DNA of 63,062 nt from an uncultured Pelagibacteraceae bacterium. GTDB lineage: Bacteria > Pseudomonadota > Alphaproteobacteria > Pelagibacterales > Pelagibacteraceae. The DNA lies in NCBI GenBank assembly GCA_902609855.1, contig CACLTL010000005.1:1-63062 (forward strand), read 5' to 3'. The notes beneath the pieces were generated by a model that saw only the letters and a program-made list of their open reading frames with translations, ran no database searches and had not been told where the DNA came from. A program made the position numbers and the translations under genes. The first letter of the stretch is position 1; each line of letters starts with the position of its first letter. Positions 51,607 through 62,912 of this stretch are shown piece after piece.

Positions 51607-52882
51607 TTAATTTTTTTGGATCCCAGCTAATGGTTACTAATGCTCCACCGAGGTCAGTTTTCCTTCTGAATGATAAATTTGCACCTTGTCTTTCTAATAA
51701 TGTTTTTCCTAAAAATGTTCCAAGACCTAATCCTGAGTTAGAATTTAATTCTATAGATTTAGATTTTATATAAGGCTCACCAATTTTGTTTATTATATCA
51801 TCTGGTATACCCGGTCCATCATCGTTAATTTTTATTTCAATTTTAGTTTGGTCACTATTTAAACTAATTTTAACATTACTTTTGGAAAATTTGACAGCAT
51901 TTCCAATAAAATTTCTTAATCCATAAATAATTTCAGGAGTTCTCTCAATATTTATTTTGTTATTATCATTTTTTAAAATTAAATCTATTTTTTTTGAAGA
52001 TGTTTCTTTAAATGAGTCTATTATTTCTTCTAATAGGTCTTCTAATTTGATAGAGCTTAAAAATATATCTTCCTCAATTTGTTTTTTTGATATCTTTCTC
52101 AAAATTTCACTACATCTTTTTGTCTGGCTTATTAATAAATCAATATCTTTAGAAATATCTTTATTATCTCCAAGGTCTTTTTTTAACTCTTTTGCAACAA
52201 CAGCAATAGTTGCTAAAGGAGTGCCTAATGAATGAGCTGCTGCAGCTGCTTGACCCCCTAGAGACTCAAGCTCATATTCTTTTGCGATGACTTCTTGCAA
52301 TTTATTTAATGCCTCTGATCTTTTTTTTGTTTCACCAGCAAAACGAATTCCAAAATAACTTAGAAACATTAAGCCGATTAAAATTGAAATTATAATGCCA
52401 ATTTTATAAAAATCAGGAAAATGAAGTAAATTCATATCCTCGCCTGGTAAAGGCAAATAAAAAAATGAAATAACTAAAAGAAGCAAAGAGGTCACTAATC
52501 CTAAAATTATAGTTGTTCCCATGCTTAAAAAAGTTGAGGAGACAATTGCTGGAATTATAAGCAAAAAACTAAATGGATTGAAAATTCCCCCAGTTAGATA
52601 AAGCAAAAAACTTAATTGCATAAGATCATAGATCAAAAATATAGCAGCATAAAAATCTTTAAGCTGGTTTATTTTTATTCCAAATTGAAGGTAAATATTT
52701 GTTAATAAACCTATAAAAATAATTAAATAACTTAATTCAATTGGAAAAGGTAATGACAAGTAGAAATAGACTATATTTATAGCGAAAAATTGGCCTATTA
52801 TCGCAATATATCTTAAAATTGTTAGAGTGCTTTTATCTAAATTTAAATTCTCTTTTATTCTAAAGAGAGTAGAAAAATCCAT
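51596..52882 (-). CDS. regB: Redox sensor histidine kinase RegB/PrrB/ActS
   Basis: A 428-residue kinase with six membrane helices (residues about 20-185). YLTGGIFNPFSFLL carries the GGxxNPF quinone-binding motif. The H-box is AAAHSLGTPLATIAVV and the conserved Cys of the dimer region appears in SQTKRCSEIL. N-box RNFIGNAVKFS and G-box GLGLGTFLGKTLL follow. RegB senses redox or quinone state and phosphorylates RegA. The pair is split here by the polyamine genes. Confidence 0.92.
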   Translation of the reverse strand: MDFSTLFRIKENLNLDKSTLTILRYIAIIGQFFAINIVYFYLSLPFPIELSYLIIFIGLLTNIYLQFGIKINQLKDFYAAIFLIYDLMQLSFLLYLTGGIFNPFSFLLIIPAIVSSTFLSMGTTIILGLVTSLLLLVISFFYLPLPGEDMNLLHFPDFYKIGIIISILIGLMFLSYFGIRFAGETKKRSEALNKLQEVIAKEYELESLGGQAAAAAHSLGTPLATIAVVAKELKKDLGDNKDISKDIDLLISQTKRCSEILRKISKKQIEEDIFLSSIKLEDLLEEIIDSFKETSSKKIDLILKNDNNKINIERTPEIIYGLRNFIGNAVKFSKSNVKISLNSDQTKIEIKINDDGPGIPDDIINKIGEPYIKSKSIELNSNSGLGLGTFLGKTLLERQGANLSFRRKTDLGGALVTISWDPKKLINS

Positions 52883-52886
52883 TTAA

Positions 52887-55075
<2,189 letters not shown>

Positions 55076-56191
55076 CTATATTTTCATCGGCATTATAACG
55101 TAATAACTATTTTTATCTGAAGTATCCTCAATTAGAACAGGTGATGCAGAGTCTTTTAAATTCATTTTCAAATTTTTATCTTCTACTTCTGCAGCAATAT
55201 CTATTAAGTATTTTGAATTAAAACTTATATTTAAATTTTCAGAATTGAATTCAGCTTTAATTTTTTCATTTCCCTCTCCTGAATTCGCGCTATTAACAGA
55301 AAGTTGAACATTATCTTTATTTATCATTAATTTAACACCTTCTTTTCTATCAAGTGAAACACTTGCTACTCTCTCTATTGAATTTATAAAATCTTTAGAA
55401 GAAACGACCAAAATTTTATCATTTTTTGTAGGAACAACTTTTTTATAATCTGGAAATTTTCCATCAATTACTTTTGATATTAATTTCAATTTTCCAAGAG
55501 TAAACTTTATTTTATTATCACTTGTTTGCATTATTAATTGATCGCTTGTTTCTGTTAGAAGAGAGCATAACTGAAACACAGTTTTTCTTGGTAATATTAA
55601 TGAGGTAAAATCAGTTGTATTCTGTATTTCTAAACTACTTGATGACAATCTATGACTGTCAGTAGCTACACCAGTTAAAAAATTTCTTCCATGCGCCTCT
55701 GTTATGTGAAAAAATATTCCATTTAGATAATGTCTAGTATCATCATTTGAAATTGAAATTTTAGTTTTATTTAGTAATTTTAAAAATCTAGTATTATTTA
55801 AAGAGATTTCTTCTCCCTCAAACTCATCTGCAAATGTGGGAAAATTATCAGTAGGCAAACATAAAAGATTGAAATCTGCACTTTCACTTTTTAAACTTAA
55901 TTTATTTTCTGATTTTAATTCAAAATTTAGTTCCGAATTAGATGAAATCTTTCTTAATATATCATAAAGAATTGCAGCTGAAGTTGTTGTGCTACCTTCT
56001 TGTAATATTTTAAGATCGCTTATTTCATCGTAAAAAATAATATCAAGATCAGTTGCAACAATAGATAATTTTTTGTCTTTAAGTTGTAATAAAACATTTG
56101 AAAGAATTGGTAGAGTATTTTTTTTTTCCACCACTCCTTGAACAAAATTTAATGATTTTAGTAAAATATCTCTTTTAACAACAAATTGCAT
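55076..56191 (-). CDS. dnaN: DNA polymerase III beta sliding clamp
   Basis: Ring clamp that holds polymerase III on DNA. The 371-residue protein has the three-domain pattern: FVVKRDILLKSLNFVQGVVEKKNTLPILSNVLL, then IFFHITEAHGRNFLTGVATDSHRLS in the second domain, LPRKTVFQL, and the C-terminal SPVLIEDTSDKNSYYVIMPMKI. Standard length. It lies four bases after dnaA in the same direction. Confidence 0.96.
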   Translation of the reverse strand: MQFVVKRDILLKSLNFVQGVVEKKNTLPILSNVLLQLKDKKLSIVATDLDIIFYDEISDLKILQEGSTTTSAAILYDILRKISSNSELNFELKSENKLSLKSESADFNLLCLPTDNFPTFADEFEGEEISLNNTRFLKLLNKTKISISNDDTRHYLNGIFFHITEAHGRNFLTGVATDSHRLSSSSLEIQNTTDFTSLILPRKTVFQLCSLLTETSDQLIMQTSDNKIKFTLGKLKLISKVIDGKFPDYKKVVPTKNDKILVVSSKDFINSIERVASVSLDRKEGVKLMINKDNVQLSVNSANSGEGNEKIKAEFNSENLNISFNSKYLIDIAAEVEDKNLKMNLKDSASPVLIEDTSDKNSYYVIMPMKI

Positions 56192-56195
56192 TTAA

Positions 56196-57587
56196 TTATT
56201 GCTCTAATAACAAACTTTTAATCTGACTTATATTTCTTTTCATCTCATCGTCTTGTTCAGATAACCTTGTAATAGTTTTAACAGCATGTATTACTGTTGT
56301 GTGATCTCTATTAGCAAACCTTCTCCCTATTTCTGGTAAAGATCTTGTTGTCATTTTCTTTGCTAAGTACATTGCAATCTGTCTTGGTCTAGCTAATGGT
56401 CTAGATCTTCTTTGAGACAACATTTCACTTAAAGCAATATTAAAATAATTTGAGACTACATTTTGTATTTTATCAACTGTTATAACTTTTATTTGATTGA
56501 AAACGTCTTTCAAAATATTTTTACAATCATTAATGGTTAAATCTTTATTGTGAACTCTACTAAATGCAATCAATCTATTTAAGACACCTATAAGTTCTCT
56601 TATATTGGTTTTACTTTCACTAGCAATATAATTAATTACTTCATCGCCTAAGTTTATATTTTCTTTAAATTGATTTTGTATCTCTTCTATTTTCCTTTTA
56701 ATTATTTTTATTTTTAACTCAAAATCAGGAGCATCAATATCTACTACTAATCCACCAGCTAGTCTTGACTTAATTCTATCCTGCACTCTATCTAGTTTCA
56801 TCGGTGCTCTATCCGCTGAAATAATTATTTGTGATCCTTTGTCCATAAGACTATTAAAGGTATGAAAAAACTCTTCCTGCAAGCTTTCTTTGCCACTAAT
56901 AAACTGAATGTCATCGATAATAAAAACTGAGGACTTTCTAAAAAAATCCTTAAAATTAACCATATCATTTTTTTTTATGGACTTAATAAAATGATACATA
57001 AATCTCTCAGCTGAGATAAACATTACATTGTTATCATCTTGTAATTCTAGACCTATAGCATTTAAAAGATGAGTTTTTCCTAACCCAACTCCTCCACAGA
57101 TATATAGAGGATTATAACGAGATATATGTTCACAAACTTTTTTAGAATACGATAGTGCTATATCATTACTTTTTCCTTGTATGAAACTCTCAAAACTCAA
57201 ATTTGGGTTTAATCTATTGTAATTAAGAATCGAGTCTTTTATTTCAGTTACTTTATTTAGTTCATTAATCTTTATATATTCTTGATTTTGCTTACTTTCT
57301 TCAATAATTTTAAATTCAATTCTGTTTAAACTAAGTTTAAAACTTTTTACTTGCTCTAATATCTTATCTAAATAACGTGAGACTATCCAATCTCTGAAAA
57401 ATCTAGTAGGGACTCCTAGAACTAAATAATCATTATATTCTTTTACTAGTGAAATTTTTTGAAGCCAACTGTTATAGATTTCCGTGCCAAAGTTTTTTTT
57501 AAAAGCGTTTTGTATTTCTTCCCATTTTAAAACTTTTTCTTCTTCAGAAATAAAAGTTTTTTGTTTTTGTGTAATATTGTTTTCCAT
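56196..57587 (-). CDS. dnaA: Chromosomal replication initiator DnaA
   Basis: A 463-residue AAA+ protein. Domain I (WEEIQNAFKKNFGTEIYNSWLQKI), Walker A YICGGVGLGKTHLLNAIG, Walker B SVFIIDDIQFISG, sensor 1 IIISADRAPMKL and the DNA-binding domain IV (RPRQIAMYLAKKMTTRSLPEIGRRFANRDHTTVIHAVKTI) are complete. The DnaA signature reads FANRDHTTV where FGGRDHTTV is usual. It is followed by dnaN and gyrB. Confidence 0.97.
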   Translation of the reverse strand: MENNITQKQKTFISEEEKVLKWEEIQNAFKKNFGTEIYNSWLQKISLVKEYNDYLVLGVPTRFFRDWIVSRYLDKILEQVKSFKLSLNRIEFKIIEESKQNQEYIKINELNKVTEIKDSILNYNRLNPNLSFESFIQGKSNDIALSYSKKVCEHISRYNPLYICGGVGLGKTHLLNAIGLELQDDNNVMFISAERFMYHFIKSIKKNDMVNFKDFFRKSSVFIIDDIQFISGKESLQEEFFHTFNSLMDKGSQIIISADRAPMKLDRVQDRIKSRLAGGLVVDIDAPDFELKIKIIKRKIEEIQNQFKENINLGDEVINYIASESKTNIRELIGVLNRLIAFSRVHNKDLTINDCKNILKDVFNQIKVITVDKIQNVVSNYFNIALSEMLSQRRSRPLARPRQIAMYLAKKMTTRSLPEIGRRFANRDHTTVIHAVKTITRLSEQDDEMKRNISQIKSLLLEQ

Positions 57588-57634
57588 GTAGATTTGTCTT
57601 TAAGAGATTCCTTTAAACGACTTTTGCTAAATTT

Positions 57635-57657
57635 TTGCAACTACGTAGAGGTTGTAA
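57635..57657. repeat. Inverted repeat upstream of dnaA
   Basis: TTGCAAC (57635-57641) and GTTGTAA (57651-57657) form an inverted repeat with one wobble around CTACGTAG-containing sequence. A second similar site GGTTGTACAA lies at about 57678-57686. They may be operator sites for dnaA or for a divergent transcript. No DnaA box close to TTATCCACA is seen. Confidence 0.35.
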
Positions 57658-57715
57658 TTTAAAATAAAATTTAAAATCGGTTGTACAATTATCGTTCAGA
57701 TAGAATTTAAAAAAA

Positions 57716-57733
57716 AATTCAACTCTCTGAATT
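57716..57733 (-). terminator. Intrinsic terminator of rpsT
   Basis: On the minus strand AATTCA-GAGAGT-TGAATT forms a six-pair stem followed directly by a run of T (complement of the A run at 57708-57715). It lies 69 bases after the rpsT stop and before dnaA. Confidence 0.6.
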
Positions 57734-57738
57734 AAGTT

Positions 57739-57780
57739 TCTACATTTTGTTAGAAGATTCTAAATGTAGATTTTTTTTTT
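57739..57780 (+). terminator. Strong plus-strand intrinsic terminator in the dnaA-rpsT gap
   Basis: TCTACATTT (57739-57747) pairs with AAATGTAGA (57762-57770), with three further inner pairs AGA/TCT, and is followed by ten T residues at 57771-57780. Both neighbouring genes are on the minus strand, so this terminator must serve a plus-strand transcript starting within the 214-base gap, or its direction is fortuitous. Confidence 0.6.
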
Positions 57781-57801
57781 AGGTGATCAACTTTAAATTG
57801 A

Positions 57802-58062
57802 TTATTTAGAGGAAATTTTTTTTGATATTCTAGAAATTTTTCTTGAAGCAGTATTTTTCGGAATAACTCCAGATTTAGCAACCTGCATTAGAATTGATTG
57901 AAATTTTGAGAAATATTTTTTAGCTTTATCTTTATTTTTATCTTCAAGGAGAATTTCCATTTGCTTTACAGCATGTTTATACTTACTTTTTCTAATTCTA
58001 TTATCTCGGGTTTGTTTTTTTACCCTTCTAACTCTTCTAATTGCGGATTTTGTATTTGGCAT
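57802..58062 (-). CDS. rpsT: 30S ribosomal protein S20
   Basis: An 86-residue basic ribosomal protein. PNTKSAIRRVRRVKKQTRDNRIRKSKYKHAVKQM and the end GVIPKNTASRKISRISKKI match S20 (compare NKSAxKRxRxxxxRxxxNxxxRS and GxIHxNxAARxKSRL). Binds the 5' domain of 16S rRNA. The rpsT-dnaA order is common in alphaproteobacteria. Confidence 0.95.
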   Translation of the reverse strand: MPNTKSAIRRVRRVKKQTRDNRIRKSKYKHAVKQMEILLEDKNKDKAKKYFSKFQSILMQVAKSGVIPKNTASRKISRISKKISSK

Positions 58063-58106
58063 TTTTTAGGATTATATATATGTGCATTTAAATACGGTCA
58101 ACTTTA

Positions 58107-58976
58107 TTATTTTTGGCATTTATTACAAAAAAATGATGATCGATTAGCTATTACAATTTTTTTAATCTTACCTAAGCATTCTGCCTTAGAGCAGTTTTCA
58201 CCTTTTTTCCCATAGACGCTGAAATGTTGCTGAAATGAACCTTTTTTTCCACTGCTGCTAGAAAAATCTTTTATTGATGAACCTCCAAGTAAAATTGCTT
58301 TAGAAATTATTTTTTTGGAAAATTTTATAATTTTTTGAATATCTAAAGCTTTAAGTTTTTTGATTTTTTTTGTGGGTCTCACACCGCTAAAAAAAAGAAT
58401 TTCGTTTACATAAATATTACCAAGGCCTGATATAAATTTTTGATCCATTAATAAATCTTTTATAGTTCTCTCTTTTCCTATTATATAATTTTTAAAATAT
58501 TCAATATTAAATTTAGTGCTTAATGGCTCTGGTCCTAAATTTTTTAGGTGAGCATTTTGGTCTAAATTAACTTCTTTAATAAACTTAAAAAAACCAAATT
58601 TTCTTATATCATTGTATATTAGTTTTTGATTATTTGATAATTCAAAAATTATACGATCATGTTTTTTATCTTTATCTTCATTTATATTATAATAAAAACT
58701 TGTTTTATATTTTTTTTTTTTGCTGTTAACAAAAAAAAATTTTCCTGTCATGCCTAAATGTACTAACATTACAATATCTTTGTTAAAAAAAAATAACAGG
58801 TATTTAGATCTTCTAGAAATTTTTTTAAACTTTAGCCCTATAATTTTTTTAATTTTATTTCTATCAATTTTGTATCTTAATCTTCCATCATTTATTTTAA
58901 CTGCTTTTACAATTAAATTTTGTGTTTTGTTAATTAAGGACCTTTTAACAACTTCAACTTCGGGTAATTCTGGCAT
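58107..58976 (-). CDS. mutM: Formamidopyrimidine-DNA glycosylase
   Basis: Removes 8-oxoguanine and formamidopyrimidines and cuts the backbone. The mature N-terminus PELPEVEVVKRSL has the catalytic Pro and Glu. LVHLGMTGKFF holds the conserved Lys loop, FISGLGNIYVNEILF is the helix-two-turn-helix, and the C-terminal zinc finger is ENCSKAECLGKIKKIV...FFCNKCQK with C-x4-C spacing, as in other alphaproteobacteria. 289 residues. Divergent from ubiE, 11 bases apart. Confidence 0.95.
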   Translation of the reverse strand: MPELPEVEVVKRSLINKTQNLIVKAVKINDGRLRYKIDRNKIKKIIGLKFKKISRRSKYLLFFFNKDIVMLVHLGMTGKFFFVNSKKKKYKTSFYYNINEDKDKKHDRIIFELSNNQKLIYNDIRKFGFFKFIKEVNLDQNAHLKNLGPEPLSTKFNIEYFKNYIIGKERTIKDLLMDQKFISGLGNIYVNEILFFSGVRPTKKIKKLKALDIQKIIKFSKKIISKAILLGGSSIKDFSSSSGKKGSFQQHFSVYGKKGENCSKAECLGKIKKIVIANRSSFFCNKCQK

Positions 58977-58987
58977 ATAATTAATTT

Positions 58988-59692
58988 ATGAAAAGTACTA
59001 TTCAAGATAAAGCAAAATTAGTCAATTCCGTATTTTCGAAAGTTTATAATAAATATGATTTGATGAATGATGTAATGTCTTTAGGAATACATCGTGTTTG
59101 GAAAAAAAAATTTATAGATTGGATGAATCCATCACATGGTTCATCATTAATCGATGTCGCATCAGGAACAGGGGACATAGCAAAACTATTTTCTTTACGA
59201 CATACGAATTTTTCAAAAGTCACATGCGTTGAACCAAATGAAAATATGTTTCGTATAGGAAGGAAAAATCTTGTAAATTTTAAGAACATTAAGTGGATCA
59301 AGTCTACGGCTGAAATTTTACCAGTTGAAGATAATATGTTCGACTTTTATTCAATTAGTTATGGTATAAGAAATGTTTCTGATATTAACAAAACTCTTAA
59401 GGAGGCTTACAGAGTTTTAAAGCCAGGTGGCCGGTTTATGTGTTTGGAATTTTCAAAGATAGATAATGAATTAATTAATTTCTTATATAAAAATTATTCA
59501 AAAGCTATACCTGCTTTAGGAAAATATATTGTTGGATCGTCACAACCTTACGAATATTTAATTAATAGTATTGACGCTTTTTATAATCAAGAACAACTTT
59601 TAAAACTAATAGTGAAAAATGGGTTTACCAATGTTAAATATAGAAATCTTTCTAATGGTATCTCAGCTATTCATTCTGGATGGAAAATTTAG
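58988..59692 (+). CDS. ubiE: Ubiquinone/menaquinone C-methyltransferase UbiE
   Basis: SAM-dependent C-methylation in ubiquinone synthesis. VFSKVYNKYDLMNDVMSLGIHRVWKKKFIDWM and the SAM loop LIDVASGTGDIAKLF are family hallmarks. SISYGIRNVSDINKTLKEAYRVLKPGGRFMCLEFS, then YEYLINSIDAFYNQEQL and GISAIHSGWKI follow. 234 residues. It is directly followed by ubiB. Confidence 0.96.
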   Translation: MKSTIQDKAKLVNSVFSKVYNKYDLMNDVMSLGIHRVWKKKFIDWMNPSHGSSLIDVASGTGDIAKLFSLRHTNFSKVTCVEPNENMFRIGRKNLVNFKNIKWIKSTAEILPVEDNMFDFYSISYGIRNVSDINKTLKEAYRVLKPGGRFMCLEFSKIDNELINFLYKNYSKAIPALGKYIVGSSQPYEYLINSIDAFYNQEQLLKLIVKNGFTNVKYRNLSNGISAIHSGWKI

Positions 59693-61252
59693 ATGTTGAA
59701 AAGAGTTTTTAAGTTATTTCAAATTGCCAGAAAATTATCAACCTCAGGAGCAATAGATACAATAAATCAAGTGTATCAAATACCAGTTTCAATAAATTTA
59801 TTTTTTAGTTTGATCTCTATTGGCTCAAAAAATGCTCACTTACGCAATAACAATCCAGGAGAAAAACTCTGTGAAGCGCTTCAAAGTATGGGCACTACAT
59901 TTATAAAGCTTGGACAATTTTTAGCTACTCGACCGGACATCATTGGTGAGGAGATGGCAAATGATTTAGAAAAACTTCAAGATAAAGTTCCTGCGTTTGA
60001 ACTTTATGAAGCAAAAAAAGTTATTAAAAAAGAAATTGGTGAGAAACAATACCAAAATATAATTGAGATAGGAGAGCCAATAGCTGCAGCATCTATTGCA
60101 CAGGTTCATTTTGCAAAAATTAAAAATGAAAATCAAGAAAAACAAGTTGCAATAAAAATTTTAAGACCAGATATAGAAAAATTATTTAATGAAGAACTAG
60201 ATGCTCTTATGTTGTTTGCATACGTCGTAGAAAATACAATTTCAAAAGCTAGAAGATTGAAACTAGTAGAAGTAGTGCACCTTCTAAGAGAAATAACCAA
60301 TATTGAAATGGACTTAAGATTTGAGGCTGCTGCTGCTAACGAATTATATGAAAATACTAAGTTAGATAAAGGATTTAATGTTCCAAAAATTTATTGGAAT
60401 TATACAACAAAGAAGATACTAACTTTAGATAAAGTAGAAGGTATTTCAATTAGAGAGCAAGAAAAATTAGAAAAACAAGGTATAAATTTAAAATATTTAG
60501 CAGAAAATCTAATTCAACATTTTTTAAAACAGGCAGTTAGAGATGGTTTTTTCCATGGCGACATGCATCAAGGTAATTTATTTGTAGACCCCAAAGGTAA
60601 TATTATTCCTGTTGATTTTGGAATAATGGGTAGACTAGATAAAAATAATAGGAAGTTTCTAGCTGAAATTTTATATGGTTTTATACAACGGGATTATGTA
60701 AAAGTTGCAGAAGTTCATTTTCAAGCCGGATTGGTTCCTCAAAATGCATCTAAAGATGAATTTGCTCAAGCATTACGGTCTGTAGGTGAGCCAATATTTG
60801 GCCAGTCTATAAAAGATATATCTGGCGGAAATTTGCTAGCACAATTGTTCGAAATAACAGAAAAATTCAATATGGCAACACAACCACCATTATTATTACT
60901 TCAAAAAACAATGGTTGTAGTAGAGGGAGTTGCAAGAAAATTATATCCGGAAACAAATATTTGGGAGGTGTCCAAGCCTGTTTTAGAAGATTGGCTAAAA
61001 AACTTAAAAAGCCCTAAATCAACTATTGATACAGCCTTGAATACATCTGCTGAAATAATAAAACGAATACCCGATTTTCCTAGTTTAATGGATAAGGCAG
61101 AATATGCATTAAAACTTGTCGCTGAAGGGAAGTTGAACTTAGGTATAAGCAATAAAAGCTTAGAAATGGAACAGATGAGATTAAAAAATTTTAGAAATAA
61201 TGTAGTAATAAGTTTTTTTGGTATTGTAATTGTCTTCTTGTTAGTATTTTAA
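59693..61252 (+). CDS. ubiB: Ubiquinone biosynthesis protein kinase-like UbiB
   Basis: A 519-residue atypical kinase/ATPase (ABC1/ADCK family) needed for ubiquinone synthesis. The KxGQ motif is in FIKLGQFLATRPDIIG. AAASIAQVHFAKI is the Ala-rich loop, RDGFFHGDMHQGNLFV and IPVDFGIMGRLD are the catalytic and metal loops. A C-terminal membrane helix (VVISFFGIVIVFLLVF) anchors it. Immediately after ubiE. Confidence 0.95.
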   Translation: MLKRVFKLFQIARKLSTSGAIDTINQVYQIPVSINLFFSLISIGSKNAHLRNNNPGEKLCEALQSMGTTFIKLGQFLATRPDIIGEEMANDLEKLQDKVPAFELYEAKKVIKKEIGEKQYQNIIEIGEPIAAASIAQVHFAKIKNENQEKQVAIKILRPDIEKLFNEELDALMLFAYVVENTISKARRLKLVEVVHLLREITNIEMDLRFEAAAANELYENTKLDKGFNVPKIYWNYTTKKILTLDKVEGISIREQEKLEKQGINLKYLAENLIQHFLKQAVRDGFFHGDMHQGNLFVDPKGNIIPVDFGIMGRLDKNNRKFLAEILYGFIQRDYVKVAEVHFQAGLVPQNASKDEFAQALRSVGEPIFGQSIKDISGGNLLAQLFEITEKFNMATQPPLLLLQKTMVVVEGVARKLYPETNIWEVSKPVLEDWLKNLKSPKSTIDTALNTSAEIIKRIPDFPSLMDKAEYALKLVAEGKLNLGISNKSLEMEQMRLKNFRNNVVISFFGIVIVFLLVF

Positions 61253-61261
61253 TCAAAGATA

Positions 61262-62488
61262 ATGACTGTAAAAAATAAAAAAATTTTAATAATTATTGGG
61301 GGTGGTATTGCTGCTTATAAATCACTCGATTTAATTAGATTATTACAAAAAAATGATATGGAGGTAAGAACTATTCTTACAAAAAGTGGTAAAGAATTCG
61401 TTACTCCATTATCATTATCAACATTAACTAAGTCTAAAACATTTGAAAATATATTCGATAGCGAGTCAGAGTCAGAAATAGATCACATAGCTCTCTCCAG
61501 ATGGGCCGATATTATCTTAGTAATGCCAACTACTGCTAATTTGATGAGTAAATTATCTGTAGGAAAAGCTGAAGACTTAGCTACTACTGTTTTGTTAGCT
61601 TCAGACAAAGATATTCTTCTAGCGCCCGCTATGAATGTCAGAATGTGGTTGCATAAAGCTACTCAGTCAAATCTAAAAATTTTGCAGGACTTTGGTTATC
61701 TATTTGTAGGCCCTGAAAAAGGTGAGATGGCATGTGGAGAGTTCGGCGAGGGTAAAATGTCAAGCCCGAGACAAATTTTTGCATATTTAAAAAATTATTT
61801 TTATAAAAGGAATTTAGTAAAAGAAAAAAAACTTAAAGCTTTGATAACAGCTGGACCTACAAGAGAATACATTGATCCAATACGATACATATCAAATGAG
61901 TCAAGCGGAAAACAAGGTTACGAAATAGCTATAGCTCTTAATAAACTTGGAGTTAAAACAACATTAATAACTGGACCGTCTAAATTAATTTCTCCAAAAG
62001 GTGTAAAAGTAAAAAAAATAATATCAGCTGATGAAATGTTAAATGAAGTAAAGAAGACATTGCCAGTAGATTTAGCTGTATGTACAGCGGCTGTCTCTGA
62101 TTTCAAACCTGCTGATAAAAAGAAAAATAAAATTAAAAAAGATAAATTAAACCTTAAATCAATAAATTTTATAAAAAATACTGATATTCTAGAATTTATA
62201 TCTAAGAATAATAGATATAGACCTAAAATTGTAGCCGGTTTTTCAGCTGAAACAGAAAATATAAATAAAAATTCATTTAAAAAATTAAAAAACAAACATT
62301 GCGATTTAATTTTCGCCAATGACGTATCAAAAAAAGGAATTGGTTTTGAGTCTGATTTTAATAAAATTTCCGTAATTGACAAAAAAGGTAAAATCAAAAT
62401 ATTTTCGAAAAATAAAAAAAGCTTTATCGCTAATAAAATTGCTGAATTATTGTTGCACAAATTAATTGATGACAGAAATATTAATTAA
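61262..62488 (+). CDS. coaBC: Phosphopantothenoylcysteine decarboxylase / synthetase
   Basis: Bifunctional coenzyme A enzyme of 408 residues. The N-terminal CoaC part binds FMN: GGGIAAYKSLDLIRLL, MPTTANLMSKLSVGKAEDL, APAMNVRMW, and EMACGEFGEGKMSSP with the catalytic Cys. The CoaB part has ITAGPTREYIDPIRYISNESSGKQGYEIA, CTAAVSDFKP and FSAET. It overlaps dut by 20 bases. Confidence 0.96.
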   Translation: MTVKNKKILIIIGGGIAAYKSLDLIRLLQKNDMEVRTILTKSGKEFVTPLSLSTLTKSKTFENIFDSESESEIDHIALSRWADIILVMPTTANLMSKLSVGKAEDLATTVLLASDKDILLAPAMNVRMWLHKATQSNLKILQDFGYLFVGPEKGEMACGEFGEGKMSSPRQIFAYLKNYFYKRNLVKEKKLKALITAGPTREYIDPIRYISNESSGKQGYEIAIALNKLGVKTTLITGPSKLISPKGVKVKKIISADEMLNEVKKTLPVDLAVCTAAVSDFKPADKKKNKIKKDKLNLKSINFIKNTDILEFISKNNRYRPKIVAGFSAETENINKNSFKKLKNKHCDLIFANDVSKKGIGFESDFNKISVIDKKGKIKIFSKNKKSFIANKIAELLLHKLIDDRNIN

Positions 62489-62909
62489 AAGATTGTCAGA
62501 AGATGTAACTTTACCAAAGTACGAAACTGATGGATCTTCTGGATTAGATTTAGCTGCAAATATAAATAAAAAAATTGAAATAAAACCAGGTAAGTCGGAA
62601 ATAATTCCTACCGGTTTATCTGTTTCAATTCCCAAAAACTTTGAGATACAAATAAGACCAAGATCTGGCTTAGCAGCAAAAAATCAAATTAGTGTTTTAA
62701 ACACTCCAGGCACAATTGACTCCGATTATAGAGGTGAAATTAAAGTAATATTGATTAATCTTGGCAATAAAAATTTTGTAATTGAAAAAGGATCCCGTAT
62801 AGCCCAAATGGTTTTATGTCCAATCATTAAAGCAGAGTTAAAAGAGGTTGAAACACTTGAGCTTACAAAGCGTGGATCAGGGGGCTTTGGATCAACAGGT
62901 TCTAAATAG
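62469..62909 (+). CDS. dut: dUTP diphosphatase
   Basis: Hydrolyses dUTP to dUMP and pyrophosphate. The trimeric dUTPase motifs are in order: SSGLDLAAN (1), RPRSGLAAKN (2), NTPGTIDSDYRGEIKVILINLG (3), GSRIAQMVLCP (4) and RGSGGFGSTG (5). 146 residues. I use the ATG at 62469; an in-frame TTG three bases upstream is also open. Last complete gene of the coaBC-dut pair. Confidence 0.95.
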   Translation: MTEILIKRLSEDVTLPKYETDGSSGLDLAANINKKIEIKPGKSEIIPTGLSVSIPKNFEIQIRPRSGLAAKNQISVLNTPGTIDSDYRGEIKVILINLGNKNFVIEKGSRIAQMVLCPIIKAELKEVETLELTKRGSGGFGSTGSK

Positions 62910-62912
62910 TTA

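Noticed and set aside
57588-57801. Possible origin of replication next to dnaA
   Set aside because: The gap is AT-rich and has inverted repeats, but I find no cluster of DnaA boxes near TTATCCACA. Only GC-skew over the whole genome could place the origin.
61918-62460. 180-codon open frame opposite coaBC
   Set aside because: It lies wholly antisense to a well-supported coaBC gene and its product is a low-complexity hydrophobic translation without family features.
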